From: Gammaproteobacteria bacterium
Lineage (GTDB): Bacteria > Pseudomonadota > Gammaproteobacteria > Steroidobacterales > JACDCP01
Length of the DNA: 23,805 nucleotides
Reading direction: 5' to 3'
NCBI GenBank assembly: GCA_013817465.1
Contig: JACDCP010000008.1
Span: 1 to 23,805, forward strand
Positions 1 through 6,522 of the stretch are shown here, in pieces; the first letter of the stretch is position 1; the number at the start of each line of letters is the position of its first letter. The translations under genes and the position numbers were made by a program. The notes below the pieces were generated by a model that saw only the letters and a program-made list of their open reading frames with translations, did no database searches and was not told the origin of the DNA.

Positions 1-402
1 GCGCCCGGCGATGAAGTTCGAACGGACCTGATCCGGAGAATATGCCATCGAGAACTTGCCGGGCGTATCGGCGGCCAGCTTGTCGACCATATCGATGAGC
101 TCGTCGGCGAGCGCCGCAGCACCGCCCTCCTCCTCGTATTCCGACGGGATGTAAATCGACATGAACACCGCATCGAGCCCGCCGGCGCGAGCCCGTGGAT
201 AGTCGAAGTCACCCGATTCCGTGCGCCGTGAGACATCCTCCAGCTTCTCATGCAGCCGCCAGGGCGCGTCGATATGCGTATCGACGATGATGTGCTCGCG
301 GGCGATGCGCCGCGCTTCTTCCAGCCGGGCGGCATCATCCGATGACCGATCGCACCCCGCGGCGGCAACGGCAAAAGCGAATAAGCACAGTGATGTCCGC
401 AT
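1..402 (-). CDS. Membrane dipeptidase (peptidase M19), 5' part only
   Basis: The reading frame opens with ATG at 402 and runs off the left edge of the window after 134 codons with no stop. The N-terminus (MRTSLCLFAFAVAAAGCDRS) is a hydrophobic signal with a lipobox-like AAGC, so the product is probably an exported lipoprotein. About residue 40 lies VDTHIDAPWRL, whose DxHxD pair matches the first metal-binding motif of M19 (renal dipeptidase family) zinc enzymes, which hydrolyse dipeptides. The following stretch (DFDYPRARAGGLDAVFMSIY) also fits the family pattern of an aspartate-rich turn and GGL segment. The remaining metal ligands lie outside the window. The gene diverges from an isoaspartyl peptidase at 615, so both may serve peptide turnover; that link is inferred. 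Family assignment is fairly sure, substrate is not. Confidence 0.8.
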   Translation of the reverse strand, partial: MRTSLCLFAFAVAAAGCDRSSDDAARLEEARRIAREHIIVDTHIDAPWRLHEKLEDVSRRTESGDFDYPRARAGGLDAVFMSIYIPSEYEEEGGAAALADELIDMVDKLAADTPGKFSMAYSPDQVRSNFIAGR

Positions 403-614
403 GACCCGGTTTTCCTTGCTTTCGGTGTCGGCATGCTTGCAGACCGGCATAAGCGCGGGCTTGCCGGCAACCGGCCTGCGGCCGTTTCTCCGGCCTGCGA
501 AGTTTGAGCAGTGCCCGCGCGCGAGGTTATACGTGACGCCTCGACAACGCAATTCGCTGCCGGACGGGGAATATCCGATAGAATGCTGCTGTTTCCGGCA
601 GAAGGAATGAGCTC

Positions 615-1610
615 ATGCGCCGTTTTCTTGCCAGCGTGCTCGGCGCGCTCGCCATGACAACCACTGTGCACGCCCAGGAGCCCGCGCCCGAAGTTGCGAT
701 CGTCATTCACGGTGGGGCCGGCACGATTTTGCCTGAGGAAATGTCGCCGGCACGAGAAGCCGGATTCCGCGAGAAACTCACCGAGGCCCTGCGCGCCGGC
801 CATGCGCGGCTCGAAGACGGCGCGGATGCGCTGGATGCGGTCGTGGCGGCGATCCTCATTCTCGAGGACTCCCCGCTATTCAATGCCGGCAAGGGTGCCG
901 TATTCGCGAGCGACGGCGCCAACGAGCTCGACGCCGCCATCATGGACGGTCGGAGCTTGAGCGCCGGGGCGGTTTCCGGCGTCCGTCACGTCGCCAATCC
1001 GATCGAGCTCGCGCGCCTGGTCATGGAGCACTCGCCGCATGTCATGCTCTACGGTGAAGGCGCCGAGGAGTTCGCGCTGAGCCGGGGCATATCGCTGGTG
1101 CCGCAGTCCTACTTCTTTACCCGGCATCGCTGGGAAGAGCTGGAAAAGGCCCGTGACGAAGAACTGCAGCAGCGCAAATCGACGGTGCCGCAGTCGGGCA
1201 CCGTTGGCGCCGTTGCGCTGGACGCGCGCGGCAATCTCGCTGCCGGCACGTCCACGGGCGGCACCACGAACAAGCGCCTCGGACGCATCGGAGACTCGCC
1301 CATTATTGGCGCAGGCACTTATGCCGACAACGCGAGCTGCGCAGTTTCGGGTACCGGCCACGGTGAGTATTTCATTCGCTCCGTGGTGGCCCACGATATC
1401 GCGTCGCTGATGCGCTATCAGGGGCTCACGGTCGAAGAAGCGGCGGAAAAGGTCGTGCTGGAGAAACTCGTCGAGCGCAAGGGCGAAGGCGGCGTGATTG
1501 CGCTCGATGCCGACGGCAATATCGCCATGCCATTCAACACACCGGGGATGTACCGCGGCTATATTGACAAGGCAGGGCAACTCGCCGTCAAGATTTACGC
1601 GGACGAGTAA
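615..1610 (+). CDS. iaaA: Isoaspartyl peptidase/L-asparaginase, Ntn-hydrolase T2 family
   Basis: 331 residues with a signal peptide (MRRFLASVLGALAMTTTVHA, cut after about 20), so the enzyme is probably periplasmic. The mature start VAIVIHGGAGT is the family N-terminal motif. The autocleavage site is at Gly195/Thr196 in GTVGAVALD, and Thr196 would become the catalytic N-terminal nucleophile of the beta subunit. The following GTSTGGTTNKRLGRIGDSP and GAGTYAD segments are the substrate-binding motifs. The family hydrolyses beta-aspartyl dipeptides and asparagine. The linker before the cleavage site (EELEKARDEELQQRKST) is charged, as usual. The ATG at 615 is preceded by AGAAGG about 9 bases upstream. 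It diverges from an M19 dipeptidase. The iaaA symbol is by family; the E. coli enzyme lacks such an export signal. Confidence 0.9.
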   Translation: MRRFLASVLGALAMTTTVHAQEPAPEVAIVIHGGAGTILPEEMSPAREAGFREKLTEALRAGHARLEDGADALDAVVAAILILEDSPLFNAGKGAVFASDGANELDAAIMDGRSLSAGAVSGVRHVANPIELARLVMEHSPHVMLYGEGAEEFALSRGISLVPQSYFFTRHRWEELEKARDEELQQRKSTVPQSGTVGAVALDARGNLAAGTSTGGTTNKRLGRIGDSPIIGAGTYADNASCAVSGTGHGEYFIRSVVAHDIASLMRYQGLTVEEAAEKVVLEKLVERKGEGGVIALDADGNIAMPFNTPGMYRGYIDKAGQLAVKIYADE

Positions 1611-1711
1611 GGCCGAATTTATTCGGCTGACCGCGTTTTGTGTCAAAACCATGACAGTGCGGCCGTCGAAGTCACGCGCGTAGCGCAGGCAACCGCGCCA
1701 ACCATCGTCCT

Positions 1712-2440
1712 GTGAATAAGTCCGGCGCGGTTCTCCGCATCTGCCTTTGGTCGGGGCCACGCAACGTGTCGACCGCCCTGATGTACAGCTTTGCGCAGCG
1801 GTCCGACACCGTCGTCGCCGATGAGCCTCTGTACGGACATTACCTGCGCGTCTCCGGCGCCGCGCATCCGGGCCGTGCGGAAGTCCTCGAGGTCATGGAC
1901 ACTGATGGCGACCGCGTGATGCGCAAGTTCACCGCGCAGACGGCAGAGGCGCCCGTTTTGTTCATGAAACACATGGCGCATCATCTCATCGGCCTGAACA
2001 CCGACTTTCTGGCACGCACGGCGAATGTGCTGCTGATTCGCGACCCGCGGGATATGTTGCCCTCGCTGACGCGCCAGCTTCCGCAGGCAGGACTCGACGA
2101 TACCGGTCTCGCCCGGCAGCACCGCTTGTTCGACGATATACGCGCGATGGGGCAGGCTCCGCCGGTGCTCGATGCAGGCCGGTTGCTCGGCAATCCCCGC
2201 GAAGCGCTCGCATCGCTCTGCGACCGCCTCGGCATCGCTTTCGATTCCGCGATGCTGCAATGGCCGGCCGGGGCGAAGCCGTACGACGGCGTATGGTCTC
2301 GCCATTGGTATGAAAACGTGCATCGCTCGACCGGGTTCGTTGCCGATTCGTCCGGACGCAAGGCCTTTCCCGATCGCCTGCGCCCGCTCCTCGAGGAGTG
2401 CCGGACGCATTACGATTACCTGCTTTCGTTCGTCATCTAG
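1712..2440 (+). CDS. Sulfotransferase-like P-loop protein
   Basis: 242 residues starting at GTG. Residues 10-24 (ICLWSGPRNVSTALM) form the 5'-phosphosulfate binding loop of the PAPS-dependent sulfotransferase fold, and LLIRDPRDMLPSL near residue 110 matches the 3'-phosphate motif (RDPR). A short C-terminal block (WSRHWYENVHRSTGF) is characteristic of this small cytosolic subgroup. No signal peptide or membrane segment is seen. The start is uncertain: the GTG has no clear ribosome site, but coding similarity begins only a few residues later. The gene is followed 23-47 bases downstream by a class IV aminotransferase in the same direction, so the two are probably one operon. Whether it transfers sulfate or acts as a kinase-like P-loop protein on an amino-acid-derived substrate is unknown. 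Confidence 0.75.
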   Translation: MNKSGAVLRICLWSGPRNVSTALMYSFAQRSDTVVADEPLYGHYLRVSGAAHPGRAEVLEVMDTDGDRVMRKFTAQTAEAPVLFMKHMAHHLIGLNTDFLARTANVLLIRDPRDMLPSLTRQLPQAGLDDTGLARQHRLFDDIRAMGQAPPVLDAGRLLGNPREALASLCDRLGIAFDSAMLQWPAGAKPYDGVWSRHWYENVHRSTGFVADSSGRKAFPDRLRPLLEECRTHYDYLLSFVI

Positions 2441-2487
2441 CCGAGATAACTTGGCAGTCGCAAATGAATCATCAGAGGTCCGGCTTC

Positions 2488-3405
2488 GTGAATAATCCGG
2501 GCTCAATACTTCCGGACCCGCGTAACGCCGATATCCTCGTCTGGGTGGGCAACGGCCTGAAGCCGCGCGCGGAGGCGAAAGTCTCGGTGTTCGACAGCGT
2601 CGTGCAGGGCGGCGATGCGGTATGGGAGGGCTTGCGCGTCTATGACGGTCGCATCGCCGAACTGGATGCGCACCTCGACCGGTTGTCGGATTCCGCGAAG
2701 GCGATGGCTTTTGACAGCATCCCGGCGCGCGAATCGGTGAAGGCCGCTGTATTCGAGACACTCGAAGCCAACGGCATGCGCGACGGTGCGCACATTCGCC
2801 TCACGTTGACGCGCGGCGAGAAGATCACGTCCGGCATGAATCCGCGGAACAACCGCTCCGGGCCCTGCCTCATCGTGCTCGCGGAATGGAAGCCGCCGGT
2901 TTACGGCGCCAGGATGCTCAGGCTGATTTCGTCATCCGTGCGCCGCAACAGCGCGCAATGCCTCGACTCGAAAATCCATCACAACAATCTGATCAACAAC
3001 ATACTCGCCTGCATCGAAGCCAATGCCGCAGGCGCCGACGGCGCATTGATGCTCGACCTGAACGGCTTCGTCGCGGAAACCAACGACACGAACGTCTTCC
3101 TCGCCAAACGGGGAAGCATCGTGACGCCGACGGCCGATAGTTGCCTGCCCGGCGTCACGCGACGCATGGTCATCGAGATCGCGCGCGAGGAGGCGATTCC
3201 GGTCGAGGAGCGCAATGTCTCGCTGACAGAGATTTATGCAGCCGACGAGGTCTTCACGACCGGCACCATGGGTGAGCTGGCGCCGGTCGCGGAAGTGGAC
3301 GGCCGCAGGATCGGCGAGGGCAGGGCGGGCTCGATGACGCGGCGCCTGCAGGAGCTGCACAGGCGCCGCGCCCTGGAGCGTGGAGAACCGTTGCCTTCTG
3401 AGTAA
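2488..3405 (+). CDS. Class IV aminotransferase (branched-chain aminotransferase-like)
   Basis: About 305 residues of fold-type IV PLP enzyme. Visible motifs are VSVFDSVVQGGDAVWEGLRV near the N-terminus, the PLP lysine in DSKIHHNNLINN (Lys162), the cofactor-anchoring glutamate in GFVAETNDTNVF (about 197), the CLPGVTRRMV helix and the EVFTTGTMGELAPV loop. This is the pattern of branched-chain/D-amino-acid transaminases and aminodeoxychorismate lyases; the substrate cannot be fixed, and sequence style is closest to IlvE-like proteins. The GTG at 2488 is chosen because AGAGG lies 9 bases before it. An in-frame ATG at 2464 without a good ribosome site is the alternative (313 residues). It directly follows a sulfotransferase-like gene. 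Confidence 0.85.
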   Translation: MNNPGSILPDPRNADILVWVGNGLKPRAEAKVSVFDSVVQGGDAVWEGLRVYDGRIAELDAHLDRLSDSAKAMAFDSIPARESVKAAVFETLEANGMRDGAHIRLTLTRGEKITSGMNPRNNRSGPCLIVLAEWKPPVYGARMLRLISSSVRRNSAQCLDSKIHHNNLINNILACIEANAAGADGALMLDLNGFVAETNDTNVFLAKRGSIVTPTADSCLPGVTRRMVIEIAREEAIPVEERNVSLTEIYAADEVFTTGTMGELAPVAEVDGRRIGEGRAGSMTRRLQELHRRRALERGEPLPSE

Positions 3406-3424
3406 GTAGGGCGCGCGAACGCTT

Positions 3425-3748
3425 CTAGTTGCCGGTCGGTGCCGGCGCGTTGCGCGAATTGCGCATGGCTTCCTCCGCGGCCTCCCGCTCGAGCCGCTTT
3501 TCCTGGGCCGTCCGGCAGGTGCGGCGCTGCATATGGGAACCGGTTGTCCGTTCAGGCCGGCAGGTCACACGTTCTTCCTCGCGCACCTGCTCGTCGTAGA
3601 TCGCCAGCTTCTCTTCCTCGGTCATCGAGGCTTTTTCTTCTTCCGTGAACTTGGGACCGGCGGCGGTAGCGGACTCGCTCTGCGCGGCACAGCCCGAAAT
3701 GCCGACAATGCCGATAGCAAGCAGCACGGCTGGAACAATCGATATCAT
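3425..3748 (-). CDS. Small Cys-rich lipoprotein, candidate BlaI-regulated
   Basis: 107 residues. MISIVPAVLLAIGIVGISGC is a clear lipoprotein signal with the lipidated Cys20. The mature part is a charged, probably helical stretch (EEEKASMTEEEKLAIYDEQVREEERV), then C-x5-TGS-x6-CR (Cys63, Thr69-Ser71, Cys78), then a Glu/Arg-rich tail. The two cysteines could pair in the periplasm. I recognise the C..TGS..CRT pattern from small exported proteobacterial hypotheticals but know no function. The ATG at 3748 is preceded by GAGAGG 4-5 bases upstream; longer in-frame starts upstream would cross the promoter. It is expressed from its own promoter (3794-3821), which carries a dyad shared with the blaI promoter, so it is probably derepressed together with that operon. 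Confidence 0.8.
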   Translation of the reverse strand: MISIVPAVLLAIGIVGISGCAAQSESATAAGPKFTEEEKASMTEEEKLAIYDEQVREEERVTCRPERTTGSHMQRRTCRTAQEKRLEREAAEEAMRNSRNAPAPTGN

Positions 3749-3793
3749 GATTCCTCTCCCGAGGTTTATTGGAGGCAGGTCGCCCATGAACTG

Positions 3794-3821
3794 ATTATAC
3801 GAAACTTTTCGTATAATACAA
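3794..3821 (-). promoter_or_regulatory. Promoter with dyad operator for the lipoprotein gene
   Basis: On the minus strand a perfect -10 (TATAAT, 3794-3799) lies 16 bases from TTGTAT (3816-3821). The spacer is filled by a perfect inverted repeat, 11-bp arms ATTATACGAAA / TTTCGTATAAT around a CT centre (3794-3817). Its core is TACGAA-N4-TTCGTA (3798-3813). A repressor bound here would cover the promoter. The predicted start lies about 40 bases before the lipoprotein ATG at 3748. The same core dyad occurs in the blaI promoter at 6475-6490, which makes the BlaI-type protein the likely repressor (inference). Confidence 0.65.
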
Positions 3822-3961
3822 GCCCGCAGCTCGACGTAATGACCGGCGTGTACGGATTGTGCCGGCGATGCGCGGCCAAGTCGCCGGTTCAGCACATTAC
3901 CGGAAGCGCGCTTTTACCCGACACGGATTGCGCCGCTTACGCGCCGCGCCAGAGTGCGGCG

Positions 3962-4048
3962 TCAGCGAGCGTTCGAGATCAATCCGGCTACGTGCCCCCC
4001 GTGGCCGAGCGCCGTGGCGAGCAGAATGAGCATGAATTTCGTTTTCAT
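3962..4048 (-). CDS. Possible 28-residue hydrophobic peptide
   Basis: ATG at 4048, 20 bases after the stop codon of the M56-TonB gene and in the same direction, opens a 28-codon frame. It encodes MKTKFMLILLATALGHGGHV followed by AGLISNAR. The Lys-rich start and hydrophobic middle look like a signal peptide or a very small membrane peptide, and it contains two His and a run of Gly. The only ribosome-site candidate is a weak GGCGG. It could be a real third cistron of the blaI operon, the remnant of a longer decayed gene, or chance. The rest of 3822-3961 shows no gene that I can support. Confidence 0.3.
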   Translation of the reverse strand: MKTKFMLILLATALGHGGHVAGLISNAR

Positions 4049-4068
4049 TTTGACCGCCACATCAGCGC

Positions 4069-6018
4069 CTATTTGCGTGCCTGATAAGCGACCTCAACGC
4101 CGCGACCCTGCGAGAAGCTGTTGCTGCGGCACAGTCGTGAACCTGTCAGCATCATGCAATCCGTATCCGCGGTCGGTGGCGCACTGGGATCCAGCTCGAA
4201 CTGAATGGTGCGTTCGATCGCGCGATCGACCGGCGCGCCGTCCAGGCGGAAGGGCTCGAACCGCCATTGCTGCACGGTGCGAGTGACCTCCCGATCGAAA
4301 ACGCCGGCCGGCTCAGCGTCAATGATGCGCACGTCCGACACGCGACCCTTGCGGGTCACAGTAAATGCCACCGTCACAGCTCCCTCTACGCCTTTGAGGC
4401 GCGCCCGGCGCGGAAAGTTCGGCTGGGTTACCAGCAGCGGCGTGCCGCCGGTCAGGCCGTTCGCGACTTCATCCGGATTCGACGCGCGAGCCGCAGTCGC
4501 TGTCGCCGCAGCCTCCTCCTGCGCCGTCGCAACTGGCATTTGCGGCGCCGGTTTGACGGCAGGCTCCCGTAGCATCGCCAGACGCGTCGCTGCGCCTGCG
4601 CTTGCGTCATCATCGGCTGGAGACTCTGGCGCTTCGGGCTGCTCGTCACGATTCTCTCGTATCGGAGCAGCGGGCACGGCAGGGGCCGGTTCGTCAATGG
4701 CGGGCGCCGTTCGAATTTCTGCTAACGCAGGAACCGGCTGGGCGGGCGCTGGTGTCGCCGGCTGCGAAGCATTCGCTACAGGCGTCGTGGCCGGCATTAC
4801 GTCTTCCGCTTGCAAGGGGGAAGCTGCAGTCTCCACCGGCTCGTCCGGGGGCGAGGCATCCACGATCGGCTGCTCGATCGCGACGGGCATGCGCACTTCC
4901 GCCGGCTCGATGCCTGGCATCGGCGGCGCGACGCTTTCCTCGATCGGGGCCGGCTCCGCAGCGGGCCGGATCAGCGGCACAGGCTCGAGCGGAGCGCGCG
5001 GCGCTTCGAAGCTGCGCACCGCAAAATGCAGGGTCGTCATGACGCTCGTGCCGGTGGCGACCAGCAGAATCCCGAGCAGCCAGTGCGCCGTGCCACGCTG
5101 CGGCGCCGGCAGCGCGACCAGCCGGTTGATGCGGCTGATGAGCTGCCCGCCGTCGGCGGCCATGCCCATGCACGGCACCGTGCTGCGCAGACCTTCCATC
5201 TCCGCGAGTGCGCGCGCATAGGCGAGCTTTTCGCCGGATTTCGCCACGACGAGGTCATCGCAGCAGAGCTCGCGCTCCTCGCGGATCCGCGCGGACATCC
5301 AGCGCACCACGGGATGGTAGAACAGCAATGTCTCGACGGCGACCTGGAAAAGGTTGACCGCATAGTCGAGGCGGCGGATGTGCGCCAGCTCATGCGCGAC
5401 AAGCAGCTCGAGCTGCTTAGCAGTGAGACCGAGCAAGGCCGCCGGCGGAATTAGAATGACGGGCTTGAGCCAGCCTATGACCATCGGGACATGCACCAGG
5501 GCGGATTCCAGAACACGCACCGGCCTGCGGATCCCGAATGCGATTTGCAGGCGTTCGGCCGTCTCTCGCCAGAACGGCGGCAGCGGCTGCGTGCAGGATC
5601 GTACCAGGGCGCGCACCTCGGCCCAGTCCCGCGCCAGCCGCCAGGACAACACAATCACGCCGGCCAGCCAGGCGAGCACGAGCCAGGGCAGCACAGCCTG
5701 GACAGGCGTCTCTATGTGCGCCCACCAGTCCGTCCCGGAGCCCACGGTCACGAGAACCGTCTGCTGCGCGACGGCGGCAGCGGCGGCCATTGGCGCAAGA
5801 TCGAGCATGTACCAGAAGGTGATGACAGGTGTCAGCGCAAGCCCCACGAACACGCACAGGCCGGTCGCGTAGCGCAGCCCCGCAGAAGCGCGCGCGAGCA
5901 CCTTCATGAGCAGTGCGAAGACGGCTCCGGCAAGCGCGCCCTGCCAGAGAAAGTGCAGCAGCGTCCAGCCCAAGGCCTCCACGCCGGCGTCGAGCAAGGC
6001 CTGAATGGCAGCGCTCAT
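4069..6018 (-). CDS. BlaR1-type M56 membrane peptidase fused to TonB C-terminal domain
   Basis: 649 residues. The N-terminal half is the polytopic BlaR1/MecR1 metalloprotease: membrane segments at about 14-40, 50-72 and 108-126, the zinc motif HELAH at 209-213 and the downstream ligand region EERELCCDD at 247-255, and another membrane segment at about 316-335. The family senses a periplasmic signal and cleaves its partner repressor, or triggers its cleavage. Instead of the penicillin-binding sensor of true BlaR1, residues 340-525 are a long Pro/Ala/Glu-rich linker. This leads to a TonB_C domain (about 530-612; PNFPRRARLKGVEGAVTVAF and RTVQQWRFEPFRLDG). The last 31 residues add a Cys-containing tail with C-x3-TGSRLCR. 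Its start ATG overlaps the blaI stop by 4 bases (ATGA), so the two are translationally coupled. No beta-lactamase gene is nearby; the signal is unknown. Confidence 0.88.
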   Translation of the reverse strand: MSAAIQALLDAGVEALGWTLLHFLWQGALAGAVFALLMKVLARASAGLRYATGLCVFVGLALTPVITFWYMLDLAPMAAAAAVAQQTVLVTVGSGTDWWAHIETPVQAVLPWLVLAWLAGVIVLSWRLARDWAEVRALVRSCTQPLPPFWRETAERLQIAFGIRRPVRVLESALVHVPMVIGWLKPVILIPPAALLGLTAKQLELLVAHELAHIRRLDYAVNLFQVAVETLLFYHPVVRWMSARIREERELCCDDLVVAKSGEKLAYARALAEMEGLRSTVPCMGMAADGGQLISRINRLVALPAPQRGTAHWLLGILLVATGTSVMTTLHFAVRSFEAPRAPLEPVPLIRPAAEPAPIEESVAPPMPGIEPAEVRMPVAIEQPIVDASPPDEPVETAASPLQAEDVMPATTPVANASQPATPAPAQPVPALAEIRTAPAIDEPAPAVPAAPIRENRDEQPEAPESPADDDASAGAATRLAMLREPAVKPAPQMPVATAQEEAAATATAARASNPDEVANGLTGGTPLLVTQPNFPRRARLKGVEGAVTVAFTVTRKGRVSDVRIIDAEPAGVFDREVTRTVQQWRFEPFRLDGAPVDRAIERTIQFELDPSAPPTADTDCMMLTGSRLCRSNSFSQGRGVEVAYQARK

Positions 6019-6428
6019 GAGTGGTTCTCCTCGATGCGGGCCAGCAGGCTGCGAATCTGCTCGAGCTCCTCGGGAGTCGCCCGCTTCGAATCGCCCAGCG
6101 CCTGCAGCACGAGCTGCGAGCGCGACCCGTCGAAGGCCTTGTCGATCAGATGGCTCATGAGCTGGCGCTGGGTCTCGTCCTTGCTCACGCGCGGTGCGTA
6201 CACATGTGCGCGCTCCGAGTCATCGCGCTCGACCAGCCTTTTGCGGTGCATGATCTGCAGAAACTTGAGCACTGTCGTGTAGCCCACGCTGTCGTCACGC
6301 GACAGGTAATCGTGAACCTGACGCACGGTGCTAGGCCCAAGCCGCCAGAGCGCCCGCAGGATGCCGAGCTCGGCGGCTGTGGGACGCGGGAGCGCGTCTG
6401 AGGTTTCGATGATCTTCTTCATGTTCAT
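6015..6428 (-). CDS. BlaI/MecI/CopY-family transcriptional repressor
   Basis: 137 residues from ATG at 6428 (135 if the next ATG at 6422 is used; neither has a strong ribosome site). The N-terminal winged helix matches Penicillinase_R: PTAAELGILRALWRLGPSTV, QVHDYLSRDDSVGYTTVLKF and the wing KRLVERDDSERAHVYAP. The C-terminal half (SKDETQRQLMSHLIDKAFDG and following) is the dimerisation helix region where BlaI proteins are cleaved. It probably represses its own operon by binding the dyad at 6475-6490, and the lipoprotein gene by the matching dyad at 3798-3813. The downstream M56 protease gene overlaps its stop codon and would relieve repression. Confidence in family is high; regulon is inferred. 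Confidence 0.9.
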   Translation of the reverse strand: MNMKKIIETSDALPRPTAAELGILRALWRLGPSTVRQVHDYLSRDDSVGYTTVLKFLQIMHRKRLVERDDSERAHVYAPRVSKDETQRQLMSHLIDKAFDGSRSQLVLQALGDSKRATPEELEQIRSLLARIEENHS

Positions 6429-6462
6429 GCCGGAAGCCCCGCCCGCCTGACAGGATGGCGCG

Positions 6463-6491
6463 AGTATAGCCCAACACGAACGGGTTCGTAC
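6463..6491 (-). promoter_or_regulatory. blaI operon promoter with dyad operator
   Basis: On the minus strand a -10-like TATACT lies at 6463-6468. A 16-bp dyad, TACGAA-N4-TTCGTG (6475-6490), covers the -35 and spacer region. Its inner part ACGAAC-GG-GTTCGT is a perfect inverted repeat (6476-6489). The dyad matches the one in the lipoprotein promoter at 12 of 16 positions with identical arm spacing. The start codon of blaI follows about 30-35 bases downstream. No good -35 hexamer is seen (GTACGA/TACGAA at the expected distance). Confidence 0.55.
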
Positions 6492-6522
6492 ATAGCCCGA
6501 CCGGGGGGATTCCCGGCAGGCT

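Noticed and set aside
573..584. TAGAAT as a -10 box for the isoaspartyl peptidase gene
   Set aside because: No -35 hexamer at a sensible distance, so it is not listed as a promoter.
876..2761. Long open frames on the minus strand opposite the isoaspartyl peptidase and sulfotransferase/aminotransferase genes
   Set aside because: They are antisense to well-recognised genes, have Arg/Pro/Ala-rich shadow composition and match no family.
3794..3817. loxP-like recombination site
   Set aside because: The arms resemble loxP in part, but the 2-base centre is too short for a recombinase site and the dyad fits a promoter spacer, so an operator is the better reading.
4205..5221. Ser/Ala/Gly-rich plus-strand open frame opposite the M56-TonB gene
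   Set aside because: It mirrors the Pro/Ala-rich linker of the real gene and has no recognisable domain.
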